64,000 bases of DNA, taken from positions 27,104 to 91,103 of the forward strand of contig JAQTLU010000012.1 of NCBI GenBank assembly GCA_028714735.1. The letters run 5' to 3'. The notes below the pieces were generated by a model that ran no database searches, was not told the origin of the DNA, and was given only the letters and a program-made list of their open reading frames with translations. Origin of the DNA: Gallionellaceae bacterium. GTDB taxonomy: Bacteria > Pseudomonadota > Gammaproteobacteria > Burkholderiales > Thiobacillaceae. A program made the translations under genes and the position numbers. Below, in pieces: positions 34,351 through 44,220 of this stretch (positions are counted from its first letter, which is position 1; each line of letters starts with the position of its first letter).

Positions 34351-34703
34351 GCGGCCGGTGCGGCTTGCCATCATGCCGGCCTGCACCAGCCTGGTGCCGG
34401 CGCCACCGGCCGGCCCGTTCCGGGTGCAGCCGGCCGCCCGACCGACTGGACAGGCTGTTGTTTTAACGGGCTTTTGCTAATGGCGTGCAAATTGCTACAT
34501 AAACAAGCAATAGCGCAGCCCTTGTAAGCGGCGCGTAACAACCGGGCAACGAACGAGCGTTACACTTTTCTTGCTCGAGGAACGGGAATGGCAGCGGTTG
34601 GTCAGAGCCTCCGGCAGGGGCACACGGCATTCCGGCCTGGCGAGTGCGCAGCGCTTCCCGGTTCCCCGCCACCGCAGCAACGACAATTTCCAAGGGAGCC
34701 ACA
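34351..34703. other. Intergenic region between the eCIS operon and glgB
   Basis: A 353-base noncoding stretch. It contains a GC-rich hairpin with CACCAG (34384-34389) pairing CTGGTG (34391-34396), flanked by further pairing GCCGG/CCGGC with a bulge. It has no U-run, so termination there is doubtful. A sigma-54-type promoter match follows at 34481-34496. The final 150 bases form the glgB leader. Confidence 0.55.
34481..34496 (+). promoter_or_regulatory. Candidate sigma-54 promoter upstream of glgB
   Basis: TGGCGTGCAAATTGCT contains the invariant GG and GC doublets spaced by exactly ten bases and matches the -24/-12 consensus TGGCACG-N4-TTGCW at nearly all positions. A transcript from here would begin near 34508 and carry a leader of about 195 bases before glgB. 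No activator-binding site was identified. Confidence 0.5.
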
Positions 34704-36890
34704 ATGGAACACAGTCATCTCGACACCGAGCGCCAGCGCATCAGCGAGGCCCGCCATCACGATCCCTTCGCCATCCTCGGACGCCACCAGGACGGCGGCG
34801 ATGTCGTCGTGCGCGCCTTCATTCCCCTGGCCGCGGAGGTGACCATCGCCGAAGGCGGCTGGCCCTTGTCCCGCCTGCCCGACAGCGACCACTTCGAGTG
34901 GCGCGGCGACGGCCAGGCCCTGCCGGCCCACTACAGCCTGATCTGGCGCGACCAGCACCAGCGCGAGCACATCGCCCGCGACCCCTACACCTTCCTGCCG
35001 CAGATCGGCGAACTCGACCTGCACCTGTTCGCCGAAGGCAGCCACCGGCATGCCTTCCGTTTCCTGGGCGCCAACGAACATGAAGCGGACGGTGTCGGCG
35101 GTGTCCTGTTTGCGGTCTGGGCGCCCAACGCCGAGCGGGTCAGCGTGGTCGGCGAGTTCAACAACTGGGACGGCCGCCGGCATCCGATGCGGGTACGCGG
35201 CGGCAGCGGGGTCTGGGAGCTGTTCATCCCCGACCTCGAATCGGGACACCTGTACAAGTACGAGATCCGCAACCGCCACAGCAGCGAAATCCTGCTCAAG
35301 GCCGATCCCTATGGCCAGCGTCACGAACTGCGTCCGCGCACCGGCTCGATCATTCCCGGCCACGGCAACCCGGCCTGGGGCGACGGCGACTGGATGGACG
35401 GCCGGCGCGGCCATGACTGGCAGCACGCGCCGATGTCGATCTACGAACTGCACCTGGGCTCCTGGCAGCGCGACCAGGAAGGCGAATTCCTCAACTATCG
35501 GGAGGCGGCGCACCGCCTGGTCGACTACGTGAAGGACATGGGCTTCAGCCACATCGAACTGATGCCGATCACCGAGCATCCCTACGACCTGTCCTGGGGC
35601 TACCAGACCTCCGGCTATTTCGCGCCGACCAGCCGGTTCGGCAGCCCGGACGACTTCCGCTATTTCGTCGACTACTGCCACCGCAACGGCATCGGCGTCC
35701 TGCTCGACTGGGTGCCCGCGCACTTCCCCAAGGACAGCCACGGCCTCGCCCGCTTCGACGGCACGCCGCTGTACGAGCACGCCGACCCGCGCCTGGGCGA
35801 GCACATGGACTGGTCCACCCTGATCTTCAACTTCGGCCGCAACGAGGTGAAGAGCTTCCTGCTCTCCAGCGCGATCTACTGGCTGGAGGAGATGCACATC
35901 GACGGCCTGCGCGTGGACGCCGTCGCCTCGATGCTCTACCTCGACTACTCGCGCAAGGAGGGCGAGTGGCTGCCGAACCAGTACGGCGGCCGGGAAAACC
36001 TCACCGCCATCGACTTCATCCGCGAACTCAACGTCGCGGCGCACGACCAGTGCCCCGGCATCCTGATGATCGCCGAGGAGTCCACCTCGTGGCCGCAGGT
36101 CAGCCGGCCGACCTATGTCGGCGGCCTCGGCTTCGACATCAAGTGGAACATGGGCTGGATGAACGACACTCTGAGCTACATGGCCCAGGAGCCGATCCAC
36201 CGCAAGTACCACCAGGGCATGCTCACCTTCAGCATGCTGTACTGCTTCACCGAGAACTTCATGCTGCCCTTCTCCCACGACGAGGTGGTGCACGGCAAGC
36301 AGTCGATGCTGCACAAGATGCCCGGCGACGAGTGGCAACGACATGCCAACCTGCGCACGCTGTACGCCTACCAGTTCACCCATCCGGGCAAGAAGCTGCT
36401 GTTCATGGGCACCGAGTTCGGCCAGGGCCGGGAGTGGGACAGCACCGGGGTGCTCGACTGGTATGTCCTCGACTACCCCCTGCACCAGGGCATGCAGCGC
36501 CTGGTCCGGGACCTGAACCGGCTGTACCGCAGCCACCCCGCCCTGCACCGGTACGAATTCGACTGGCAGGGCTTCGAGTGGATCGACTGCCACGACGCCG
36601 AGCAGTCGGTGATCAGCTTCCTGCGAAAAGGGGATGGCGACGAGGTGGTGGCGGTGGTGCTCAACCTGACCCCGGTGCCGCGCCACGGTTACCGGATCGG
36701 CGTGCCCCTGCCCGGCGGCTACCGCGAGGTGCTCAACACCGATGCGGCGATCTACGGCGGCAGCAACCTGGGCAACGGCGGCAACCTGCTCCAGGCCGAG
36801 CCGCAACCCTGGCTGAACCACGCCCATTCGCTGGCCCTGACCCTGCCCCCCTTGTCGGGCATCGTCCTGGCCTACGCCGGGAAAGACTAG
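34704..36890 (+). CDS. glgB: 1,4-alpha-glucan branching enzyme
   Basis: A 728-residue GH13 enzyme that forms alpha-1,6 branches in glycogen. The N-terminal branching-enzyme domains ([35 protein letters not shown]) are followed by the catalytic barrel. The nucleophile is D405 in [11 protein letters not shown] and the acid/base is E458 in ILMIAEEST, the same numbers as in E. coli GlgB, and [10 protein letters not shown] holds the third catalytic Asp. The start at 34704 is chosen because family members begin at this point and AGGGAG stands just upstream; a longer frame opens at 34644. It is followed 38 bases later by glgX. Confidence 0.96.
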   Translation: MEHSHLDTERQRISEARHHDPFAILGRHQDGGDVVVRAFIPLAAEVTIAEGGWPLSRLPDSDHFEWRGDGQALPAHYSLIWRDQHQREHIARDPYTFLPQIGELDLHLFAEGSHRHAFRFLGANEHEADGVGGVLFAVWAPNAERVSVVGEFNNWDGRRHPMRVRGGSGVWELFIPDLESGHLYKYEIRNRHSSEILLKADPYGQRHELRPRTGSIIPGHGNPAWGDGDWMDGRRGHDWQHAPMSIYELHLGSWQRDQEGEFLNYREAAHRLVDYVKDMGFSHIELMPITEHPYDLSWGYQTSGYFAPTSRFGSPDDFRYFVDYCHRNGIGVLLDWVPAHFPKDSHGLARFDGTPLYEHADPRLGEHMDWSTLIFNFGRNEVKSFLLSSAIYWLEEMHIDGLRVDAVASMLYLDYSRKEGEWLPNQYGGRENLTAIDFIRELNVAAHDQCPGILMIAEESTSWPQVSRPTYVGGLGFDIKWNMGWMNDTLSYMAQEPIHRKYHQGMLTFSMLYCFTENFMLPFSHDEVVHGKQSMLHKMPGDEWQRHANLRTLYAYQFTHPGKKLLFMGTEFGQGREWDSTGVLDWYVLDYPLHQGMQRLVRDLNRLYRSHPALHRYEFDWQGFEWIDCHDAEQSVISFLRKGDGDEVVAVVLNLTPVPRHGYRIGVPLPGGYREVLNTDAAIYGGSNLGNGGNLLQAEPQPWLNHAHSLALTLPPLSGIVLAYAGKD

Positions 36891-36928
36891 TGTCCACCAG
36901 GAAACCACGCAGCCAGAGGGGGACCGAC

Positions 36929-39067
36929 ATGAGTCCGACCATCGTACAGCCCGGCCGGCCGTATCCCCTGGGGGCGACCTGGGACGGCGAGGGGGTGAAT
37001 TTCGCCCTGTTCTCCGAGCACGCGGACAAGGTGGAACTGTGCCTGTTCGACAGCCGCGGCCGGCGCGAAATCGAGCGCATCGAGATGCGCGAACAGACCG
37101 ACCTGGTCTGGCACTGCTACCTGCCCGGGGCGGCGCCGGGCCTGCTCTACGGCTACCGGGTCTACGGCCCCTACCAGCCCCAGCGCGGCCACCGCTTCAA
37201 TCCCAACAAGCTGCTGCTCGACCCTTACGCCAAGGCGGCGCTGGGCAAGCTGCGCTGGAGCGACGCCCATTTCGGCTACAAGATCGGCGCCAAGCAGGGC
37301 GACCTGTCGTTCGACTGGCGCGACAACGCCCTGGCCATGCCGAAATGCCAGGTGATCGATCCGTCCTTCGACTGGGAGGACGACCGGCCGCCGGACACGG
37401 CCTGGAACGACACCATCATCTACGAGCTGCACGTCAAGGGCTACACCGCGCGCCATCCCGACATCCCCGAGGACTTGCGCGGCACCTACTCCGGCCTGGC
37501 CTCCGCCCCGGCGGTCGAATACCTGCAGCGCCTGGGGGTGACCGCGGTGGAACTGATGCCGGTGCATTGCTTCGTCGACGACCGCCATCTGGTGGACAAC
37601 GGCCTGCGCAACTACTGGGGCTACAACTCGCTGGGCTTCTTCGCCCCGGACCGGCGCTATGCGGCGACCCCGGACCCGGTGCGCGAATTCAAGACCATGG
37701 TCAAGACCCTGCACCGGGCCGGCATCGAGGTCATCCTCGACGTGGTGTACAACCACACCGCGGAGGGCAACCACCTCGGCCCGACCCTGAGCCTGCGCGG
37801 CATCGACAACGCCGCCTATTACCGCCTGACCGGGGCCGACCTGCGCTTCTGCATGGACTACACCGGCTGCGGCAACACCCTCAACATGATGCAGCCGCGC
37901 GTGCTGCAACTGATCATGGACAGCCTGCGCTACTGGGTGCGCGAGATGCACGTCGACGGCTTCCGCTTCGACCTCGCGGCGGCGCTGGCGCGCGAACTGC
38001 ACGACGTCGACCGGCTCGGCGCCTTCTTCGACATCATCCACCAGGACCCGGTGCTGTCCCGGGTGAAGCTGATCGCCGAACCCTGGGACCTGGGCGAAGG
38101 CGGCTACCAGGTCGGCAACTTCCCGGTCGGCTGGACCGAGTGGAACGCCAAGTACCGCGACGCGGTGCGCGCCTACTGGAAGGGCGAGGGCGGCCTGATC
38201 GGCGACCTCGCCTACCGCCTCACCGGATCGAGCGACCTGTACGCGCACAACGGCCGCCGGCCCTACGCCAGCATCAACTTCATCACCGCCCACGACGGCT
38301 ACACCCTGAACGACCTGGTCAGCTACGACCACAAGCACAACCTGGCCAACGGGGAAAAGAACCGCGACGGCGAGCACAACAACCTGTCCTGGAACTGCGG
38401 GGCCGAGGGGCCGACCGAACAGCCGGAGGTTCTTGCCCTGCGCGCCTGCCAGAAACGCAACTTCCTGGCCACGCTGTTCCTGTCCCAGGGCGTGCCCATG
38501 CTGCTGGCCGGCGACGAGATGGGGCGCAGCCAGCAGGGCAACAACAACGCCTATTGCCAGGACAACGAGATCAGCTGGCTCGACTGGCAACTGCAGCCGG
38601 AGGACGAGGCGCTGCTGGCCTTCGCCCGCCAGATGATCGCCTTGCGCAAGGAACACCCCATCTTCCGCCGGCGCAGCTTCTTCCAGCAGCAACGCCTGCG
38701 CGACAAGGTCCGGAACATCCTCTGGCTGAACCCGGACGGCCTGGAGATGGGCGACGACGAATGGAACCTGGGCTACGCCCGCTGCCTGGGCATGTATCTC
38801 GCCGGCGACGCCATCGGCGAGGTCGACCGCCTGGGCAACCCGGTGCGCGACGACGATTTCCTGCTCATGCTGAACGCCTCGGCCGAGGTCATCCCCTTCA
38901 TCCTGCCGGGCTTCCGCAGCCACGCGCGCTGGCTGCCGGTCGTGGATACCCGCATCGAGTCGGGGCTGCCGGGCGCGAAGCGCTATCCCCGCGGCAGCGC
39001 CTATCCGCTGCAGGGCCGCTCGCTGGTATTGCTGCGGCAGATCAAATCATCGACACCCAGACGCTGA
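36929..39067 (+). CDS. glgX: Glycogen debranching enzyme
   Basis: A 712-residue GH13 isoamylase-type enzyme that removes alpha-1,6 branches from trimmed glycogen. The N-terminal CBM48 segment ([20 protein letters not shown]) precedes the barrel. The catalytic motifs are [12 protein letters not shown] (nucleophile Asp), [20 protein letters not shown] (acid/base Glu) and [17 protein letters not shown]. The motif NEISWLDW is typical of GlgX/TreX. The start at 36929 follows AGAGGGGG. It is cotranscribed with glgB and faces glgC, completing a glycogen turnover set; glgA and glgP are not in the window. Confidence 0.95.
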   Translation: MSPTIVQPGRPYPLGATWDGEGVNFALFSEHADKVELCLFDSRGRREIERIEMREQTDLVWHCYLPGAAPGLLYGYRVYGPYQPQRGHRFNPNKLLLDPYAKAALGKLRWSDAHFGYKIGAKQGDLSFDWRDNALAMPKCQVIDPSFDWEDDRPPDTAWNDTIIYELHVKGYTARHPDIPEDLRGTYSGLASAPAVEYLQRLGVTAVELMPVHCFVDDRHLVDNGLRNYWGYNSLGFFAPDRRYAATPDPVREFKTMVKTLHRAGIEVILDVVYNHTAEGNHLGPTLSLRGIDNAAYYRLTGADLRFCMDYTGCGNTLNMMQPRVLQLIMDSLRYWVREMHVDGFRFDLAAALARELHDVDRLGAFFDIIHQDPVLSRVKLIAEPWDLGEGGYQVGNFPVGWTEWNAKYRDAVRAYWKGEGGLIGDLAYRLTGSSDLYAHNGRRPYASINFITAHDGYTLNDLVSYDHKHNLANGEKNRDGEHNNLSWNCGAEGPTEQPEVLALRACQKRNFLATLFLSQGVPMLLAGDEMGRSQQGNNNAYCQDNEISWLDWQLQPEDEALLAFARQMIALRKEHPIFRRRSFFQQQRLRDKVRNILWLNPDGLEMGDDEWNLGYARCLGMYLAGDAIGEVDRLGNPVRDDDFLLMLNASAEVIPFILPGFRSHARWLPVVDTRIESGLPGAKRYPRGSAYPLQGRSLVLLRQIKSSTPRR

Positions 39068-39095
39068 CGCCGGCGGCCAGGCCGGCCAGTGCCGC

Positions 39096-39121
39096 AGCGG
39101 GAAGGTGGGGCTGGTCCCGCT
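39096..39121. terminator. Possible hairpin terminator between convergent glgX and glgC
   Basis: AGCGGGA (39096-39102) can pair with TCCCGCT (39115-39121) around a 12-base loop, between the two convergent stop codons. There is no clear U-run on either side, so this is a weak candidate. Confidence 0.3.
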
Positions 39122-39127
39122 TGCTTG

Positions 39128-40453
39128 CTAGCGCGCCTCGCGCACCCGCTGGCCGAGCATTTCCGGCGTGACCAGGGTGATGCCGCGCTCGGTGACGTGA
39201 AACCGCTGCCGGTCGAGCGCCGGGTCGACGCCCGCGCTGAACCCGTCGGGTATCAGGCAATACTTGTCCACCACGACGCGCTTCAACGTGACGTCGCGGC
39301 CGATCTCGACGTGGGGCAGGATGACCGAGTCCTGGACCAGGCTGCGTTCGTGCACCACCACCTTCGACATCAGCAACGACCGTTCTATGGTGGCGCCGCT
39401 GACGATGCAGCCGCTCGACACCATCGAGTCCATGGCGTGGCCGCGAAAACCGTCGTCGTTGAAGATGAATTTCGCCGCCGGAAGCTGGGCCTGATGGGTG
39501 CGGATCGGCCAGTTGTCGTCGTACAGGTTGAGGTCGGGGGTCACCTGGACCAGATCCATGTTGGCTTCCCAATAGGCGTCCACGGTGCCGACATCGCGCC
39601 AGTAGGGCACGTTGCCGACCATGTTGACGCAACTGTTGGCAAAGCAATGGGCGTAGACGGCGTGGCAGCGCACCAGCCTGGGAATGAGGTCCTTGCCGAA
39701 GTCATGGCCGGAGTCCGGATCGTCCTGGTCGAGCGCAAGTTGCTCGTACAGGAAACGGGCATTGAATACGTAGATGCCCATGCTCACCAGGGCCTGGTCC
39801 GGCCTGCCCGGTATCGGCTCCGGGCGTTCCGGCTTCTCCTGGAAGCCGGTCACCCGCCAGGCATCGTCCACGGCCATGACCCCGAAGTGGCAGGCGTCCG
39901 CCAGCGGCACCTCGACGCAGGCGATGGTGAGGTCCGCCCCCTTCGCCACGTGGTCGGCGAGCATGATGCTGTAGTCCATCTTGTAGACATGGTCGCCGCC
40001 GAGGATCAGGACGAATTCCGGCTCGGAAATCTGGATCAGTTCCAGGTTCTGGTACACCGCATTGGCGGTGCCGGTATACCAGCCCTCCCGGCCGTAGCGT
40101 TGCGCCGGCAGGATGTCGACGAATTCGTCGAACTGGTCGTCGAGGAAATTCCAGCCGCGCTGGATATGGTGGATCAGGCCATGGCCCATGTACTGGGTCG
40201 CCACGCCGATCCGGCGCACGCCCGAGTTGATGCAGTTGCTGAGCGGGAAATCGATGATGCGCAGATTGCCGCCGAACGGAATCGCCGGCTTGGCGCGCCA
40301 GTCGGTCAATTGCTGGAGCCGGATGCCGCGCCCGCCGGCCAGGATCAGGGCGTAGGCGCTCTTGGCCAGCACGCCGTTGAAGCGTGGCTCACTCGCCGAT
40401 CTGAACGGGCAGTGGTCGATATGCGTACAGACCAGGTCGTCATGCTTGCCCAT
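39128..40453 (-). CDS. glgC: Glucose-1-phosphate adenylyltransferase
   Basis: A 441-residue enzyme making ADP-glucose from glucose-1-phosphate and ATP, the committed step of bacterial glycogen synthesis. The nucleotide-binding motif [20 protein letters not shown] is near residues 38-57, the catalytic region includes [15 protein letters not shown], and the C-terminal left-handed beta-helix has [25 protein letters not shown] stands ahead of the start. The gene is convergent with glgBX and so is regulated separately. Lower-GC sequence lies directly upstream. Confidence 0.95.
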   Translation of the reverse strand: MGKHDDLVCTHIDHCPFRSASEPRFNGVLAKSAYALILAGGRGIRLQQLTDWRAKPAIPFGGNLRIIDFPLSNCINSGVRRIGVATQYMGHGLIHHIQRGWNFLDDQFDEFVDILPAQRYGREGWYTGTANAVYQNLELIQISEPEFVLILGGDHVYKMDYSIMLADHVAKGADLTIACVEVPLADACHFGVMAVDDAWRVTGFQEKPERPEPIPGRPDQALVSMGIYVFNARFLYEQLALDQDDPDSGHDFGKDLIPRLVRCHAVYAHCFANSCVNMVGNVPYWRDVGTVDAYWEANMDLVQVTPDLNLYDDNWPIRTHQAQLPAAKFIFNDDGFRGHAMDSMVSSGCIVSGATIERSLLMSKVVVHERSLVQDSVILPHVEIGRDVTLKRVVVDKYCLIPDGFSAGVDPALDRQRFHVTERGITLVTPEMLGQRVREAR

Positions 40454-41020
40454 CAGGCGGGTCTCCTACATTCAACTCCCGATTGGATTGGATTTTCCTG
40501 CCAGCGACTGATCCTGCTTAGGCGCTGGGCAACCCTGCGCCGCCGGACGGGCTGCAAGGCCGCAATGAATCGTGATAGCACATATACCCGGAAGCGCCGG
40601 GCAAATCAGAGGGAGGATCGTTGCGGCGAACGCATGGCACGCATTCAGTGTGCGCAATGCATGAAATAACAGGATTGGTGGGGACCGGCTCAATGCCTGT
40701 GCGTCTTATCGGTAGATTCCGAGCGGCAGTTTTAACCGGCACCGCTGTCGGTTCGGCTTGAACTGTCGATCGTCTCAGTATCGGCCATTGCCGGCTGTGG
40801 GCACTCCGGAAAGCAGACGTTCGCGAACGTCTGCTGCGCTTATCCCGCTACTTCCGCTTTCGCCTCAATGCAGGCATAGGATTTGACCGCGCTGTGCTGC
40901 CGCTTTCGGCCAATACCTGCCTGTCGCGGTTTCCTTCAAAATTGCATAGTGGCAGCATCGGATTAAGAATCGGAATTAAGAACAGGATTATTCTACGGTC
41001 TCGTTAGACCTCAAGACACC
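40454..41020. other. Intergenic region upstream of glgC with palindrome and degenerate sequence
   Basis: A 567-base region without a supported gene. It must contain the glgC promoter, which I could not pinpoint. GC content falls towards 41000. A 24-bp perfect palindrome lies at 40812-40835. Short open frames on both strands look like translated intergenic DNA rather than genes. Confidence 0.6.
40812..40835. repeat. 24-bp perfect palindrome
   Basis: The left half AGCAGACGTTCG is followed directly by its exact reverse complement CGAACGTCTGCT with no loop. It is not followed by a U-run on either strand. It could be a binding site for a dimeric regulator or a remnant of a mobile element end. Confidence 0.7.
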
Positions 41021-41332
41021 ATGGCTGCCGACTTCTTCTTCCAAACTCCGACATTCGAGATTCAACCGTTAAAGCCGGTGGCTGTGTTCAGGTGGCAACG
41101 CTTGAAGAACCCCGCAGTTCAGTACGCAATTGCGGCCGAAGAGCAATATCTGCACTTCCATTTGCACATGCTCAACAACCTTAGGCACACCGAAGCCGGG
41201 AAGCTTGCCAATCCTCCGTATGCGTACGAACTTGGACTCTCTGTACGCGCTGGCGCAGTAAAGGCGGCAATATTGGTTGCCGCGTCAATCATTGAAGCGG
41301 CGCTCCGTACTCATGCTGAATTACGCGGCTAG
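41021..41332 (+). CDS. Unknown protein, probably truncated at the C-terminus
   Basis: A 103-residue product with an aromatic N-terminal region (FFFQTPTFEIQPLKPVAVFR) and two helical stretches (YLHFHLHMLNNLRHTEAGKL, AVKAAILVAASIIEAALRTH). It stops abruptly in the middle of what looks like a helix, suggesting a nonsense or frameshift truncation of a longer protein. No convincing ribosome-binding site precedes the ATG. GC content is lower than in the rest of the window. I do not recognise the family. Confidence 0.4.
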   Translation: MAADFFFQTPTFEIQPLKPVAVFRWQRLKNPAVQYAIAAEEQYLHFHLHMLNNLRHTEAGKLANPPYAYELGLSVRAGAVKAAILVAASIIEAALRTHAELRG

Positions 41333-41394
41333 CAAATGGATGATGGCACCCGTCATTGATACGCTCAACGAGACTCAACCTAAGGAGCTGCGAA

Positions 41395-42699
41395 ATGGCG
41401 TGGGATAACACCGAACCAGCTGCAATCCGCCATGCGAGGCTGTCCGTAATGCCCCCGGTCGAGGTTTACGAAGAGTTGCAGGGATTCGACGCAACGTCAG
41501 TGTCCACTGTGTTTTTCGCGGAACGGGACCTGGAGTTCATGCTGCTTGCGAGGAATGACTTGCTGATAGACCTGGCCCTCGCCAAATATGGCGCGGTCGA
41601 CGATATTGTCGCCAACCTCTACCGCCGCGGTGCAGAGCAGCTTGCGAGTGACCCGGTTTACGGCAAAGGCCTGCAGTTCGCGTGTCTAGCCAACCAGAAC
41701 GTCTCTCTGGGTGCTCACGGCAAGTTTTTTGGGCACTGCAATGGCGTCAGCGTCGATGAGCTACGCCGCCTCGTGCTGGACACAAACCAAGAAGCAATCA
41801 CCACGCTGCTGTCCAACCCGACCGCAGACCCAGTGCTACAGGCGCTGTTCAACCAGCTCCCCCCGTTTAATGACCTGGAACCCGACTTACTGTGCGTGCT
41901 CGTGCACTACGCCAGTGACAACCCCGCCATAAATCACGGCCGCAGTGGGCAGCACGGGACTGATTCGACGCTACCAAGCATAGATGCGGGTATTGTCGAA
42001 TTGCTAAAGACCTCGCCGGTTAGTGAGAACTGGTTAATCACTCTGACTTTACTACTGGCGTCCATGAACCCACGCTACCCTTACACGCCCGACCTCGAAC
42101 TGGGACCTGTGCTGGCTAAGTGGCGTAACTCAACAGGCACCCAGACGCCAGGTAACTTACTCACGGATACGGGGGGAGAACACACCTCGCTAAATCGCGT
42201 GGAGGAGTTCCTGTGTATGCTAGCCAGCCTTTATGGCTGCCGGGAAAACGGACTGCTAATCCAGGCTACAGGCGGCTCAGATGACCCAGATGTGGTAATG
42301 CGCTGTGCCTTCTACGGTAGGGCAACGAACCTGACTATTGAGCAAATGCAGACTGCATTTGAACGGGATGCCGATGTGTTCGTGCTCGCGGCCCTTCAGA
42401 ATAACGCTGTGTTCTCGCAGAAAGACCTTCGTGCTGCATTGGAAGGCATGCTTAATAATGAGTACGCCAGAGCGACATTTACGAAGCGCATGGAGCACGC
42501 TAAGACACGCTGGCCCTTGGTTAATGCCGGACTAGCTGAGAGGCCCAGCCCTTCGGTTACGTCCGAGGGCGCTGTGTTGACTGCGCTATCTCGTGTCGAG
42601 GCGTCAATCGCAAAACTCACATCAAGTGCCAACAGGCTCGCTTCAGTGGCCAAGTGGGGCTTCGCCATCCTGGTCGTGCTTATCCTGTTGCACCACTGA
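41395..42699 (+). CDS. Unknown tail-anchored protein
   Basis: A 434-residue protein of unrecognised family. The bulk is a soluble, mainly helical region resembling HEAT-like or scaffold helices (ELRRLVLDTNQEAITTLL, EPDLLCVLVHYASDNPAI). It is followed by a short Ser-rich linker and one C-terminal membrane segment (WGFAILVVLILL) that ends two residues before the stop, so it should be anchored in the inner membrane facing the cytoplasm. The start at 41395 is preferred because AAGGAG lies eight bases upstream; an in-frame start at 41356 lacks one. GC content and codon use differ from the flanking operons, which suggests acquisition by transfer. Confidence 0.65.
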   Translation: MAWDNTEPAAIRHARLSVMPPVEVYEELQGFDATSVSTVFFAERDLEFMLLARNDLLIDLALAKYGAVDDIVANLYRRGAEQLASDPVYGKGLQFACLANQNVSLGAHGKFFGHCNGVSVDELRRLVLDTNQEAITTLLSNPTADPVLQALFNQLPPFNDLEPDLLCVLVHYASDNPAINHGRSGQHGTDSTLPSIDAGIVELLKTSPVSENWLITLTLLLASMNPRYPYTPDLELGPVLAKWRNSTGTQTPGNLLTDTGGEHTSLNRVEEFLCMLASLYGCRENGLLIQATGGSDDPDVVMRCAFYGRATNLTIEQMQTAFERDADVFVLAALQNNAVFSQKDLRAALEGMLNNEYARATFTKRMEHAKTRWPLVNAGLAERPSPSVTSEGAVLTALSRVEASIAKLTSSANRLASVAKWGFAILVVLILLHH

Positions 42700-43200
42700 C
42701 CTACACGATTCCCTGACTTTTGCATGGAAGCTGGCCACCTTCTGGCTAAGCTCATCGAAAATTACGGCAATACGCTCGCAGCCTTCGGCATCGTATTTCT
42801 GCGGATGCTTCCTCCGCAGTTGCATGGGTGTCAATAGTGCGGGGGCAAGCACAAGCTGTATTGAATCGCCCTCGCCAAATTCCGGTATAGCGGTCAGATG
42901 AGCGAGGATATTTCGGTGTAAGGAGGCGTCGTCCAATTCCATTCGTAATGCCCGCCATTGCGCCTGGAGTGGCTTATCAAGGGCGACTTTTGCGGCAATG
43001 TCCACTAGCCGCAACTTCGGGCCGAATCCCGTCTGAGCGTAATACAGCGCACCCGATATATCTGTGAGTGGTGTCAGAATCAATGCATGAAACAGTAGAT
43101 AGAGCTCATGTTCGATGTATTGCCAGCGCAGCATTGCGATAGCAAAAGCCCGAAAAAAGTCGTCGGGAGCGTACTCGCCCTGAATCAGTTCATCGGTCAT
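42643..43200 (-). CDS. Unknown protein with HEPN-like motif
   Basis: A 185-residue, mainly helical protein. The central helices (PKLRLVDIAAKVAL, LQAQWRALRMELDDASLHRN) end in RNILAH, which fits the R-x4-H motif of HEPN ribonuclease or nucleotide-binding domains. This suggests an RNA-targeting or defence-related role, but the match is short and the assignment tentative. The start at 43200 is chosen because AGGAGAGA stands just upstream; a start at 43248 is possible. Its 3' end overlaps the convergent tail-anchored gene by 57 bases. Codon use matches the low-GC patch. Confidence 0.6.
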   Translation of the reverse strand: MTDELIQGEYAPDDFFRAFAIAMLRWQYIEHELYLLFHALILTPLTDISGALYYAQTGFGPKLRLVDIAAKVALDKPLQAQWRALRMELDDASLHRNILAHLTAIPEFGEGDSIQLVLAPALLTPMQLRRKHPQKYDAEGCERIAVIFDELSQKVASFHAKVRESCRSVVQQDKHDQDGEAPLGH

Positions 43201-43757
43201 GGTCGTCTCTCCTGCGCGTTCGCCTTGAGAATAATTACTATACGTCAACAGCGCACAGGCTCGTTCTTGCCTGAGCCCGTGTTGGCCAACCCTGCAAGCT
43301 TTAATTCATCAATGTCGCGTTTGACCGCACTGCGGGTGCGTTTGAGCCCGCTTGACAAAGTTGCCGACCTCCACTGCACTGGTCTTGTACGTCCGAGAGT
43401 GGCTGTGAGTGTGGATTCGGCCGATTTCTTCATAGCGGTCATTCACCAACAATTCCTCGATTCCGGCGACCGCCCAAAATGGCCGATTTGCTCGCGTAGG
43501 CCGTAAGGCAGGTTTCAGAGTCCTGCAGCCGTTCAAATGACAGCGCAGCCTGGTGGTCGAAGGACTGCAACAGGTTCGTTCCTGACGAACGTGAGGGAGC
43601 CACTAAGCGGTCATTTAATCCCCGAACGACGTTGCCATCGCCATCACTTCGATACCCCCATTCAAGCAACCCGAGCCACACCAACAACAAACAAAAAGCC
43701 CTGATTTCTCAGGGCTTTTTTGACCGCGTTTACTGACTCACCCCTTGGGCAAGCCGG
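43201..43757. other. Noncoding, degenerate region between the HEPN-like gene and ssb
   Basis: About 557 bases in which only short, mutually overlapping frames exist, none with a plausible ribosome site. A small inverted repeat (GTTCGT at 43574-43579 with ACGAAC at 43585-43590) and the ssb terminator are the only clear structures. The sequence has the look of decayed genes or intergenic repeat sequence. Confidence 0.55.
43693..43721. terminator. Strong intrinsic terminator downstream of ssb (works in both directions)
   Basis: AAAAAGCCCTGA (43693-43704) pairs perfectly with TCAGGGCTTTTT (43709-43720) around a TTTC loop. The A-run and T-run give a U-tract on both strands. It lies 37 bases beyond the ssb stop on the minus strand and would end the yajR-ssb transcript. 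Confidence 0.88.
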
Positions 43758-44219
43758 TCAGAACGGAATATCGTCGTCCAGGTCGTCAAAGCCGCCGCCA
43801 CTGCCGCCGGCTGCCGGCTTCGCGCGCGGCGCGCTGCTGCTGCTTTCAGAGGCCGGGACATCGTAGTCGGCGCTGGCGCCGCCACCGCCACGGCCGCCCA
43901 GCATCTGCATGCGGTCGCCGCGGATCTCGGTGGTGTAGCGGTCGTTGCCTTCCTTGTCCTGCCACTTGCGGGTGCGCAGGCTGCCTTCGACGTAGATCTG
44001 GCTGCCCTTCTTGAGGTACTGGCCGCACACCTCGGCCTGGCGGCCGAAGAAGGCGACGCTGTGCCATTCGGTGACTTCCTGCATGTCGCCGCTCTTGTCC
44101 TTGAACTTGTCCGTGGTGGCGATGCGCAGGTTGGCGATCGCGTCGCCCGAGGGCAGATAGCGCATTTCCGGATCGCGGCCCAGGTTGCCGATGAGTATTA
44201 CCTTGTTGACCGAAGCCAT
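43758..44219 (-). CDS. ssb: Single-stranded DNA-binding protein
   Basis: A 153-residue SSB that coats single-stranded DNA in replication, repair and recombination. The OB fold runs from [18 protein letters not shown] to about residue 110 ([20 protein letters not shown]). A Gly/Ser-rich linker follows and the acidic tip ends DDDIPF, the partner-binding tail. It starts one base after the MFS transporter gene, so the two share a transcript, and a strong terminator follows. The neighbouring uvrA is divergent from this pair, an arrangement common in proteobacteria. Confidence 0.96.
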   Translation of the reverse strand: MASVNKVILIGNLGRDPEMRYLPSGDAIANLRIATTDKFKDKSGDMQEVTEWHSVAFFGRQAEVCGQYLKKGSQIYVEGSLRTRKWQDKEGNDRYTTEIRGDRMQMLGGRGGGGASADYDVPASESSSSAPRAKPAAGGSGGGFDDLDDDIPF

Positions 44220-44220
44220 T

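Noticed and set aside
40518..40742. Small minus-strand frame upstream of glgC
   Set aside because: No ribosome-binding site and a composition like translated intergenic sequence.
43245..43690. Overlapping short frames on both strands
   Set aside because: They overlap each other in several frames, lack ribosome sites and show no recognisable domain, so they look like decayed or noncoding DNA.
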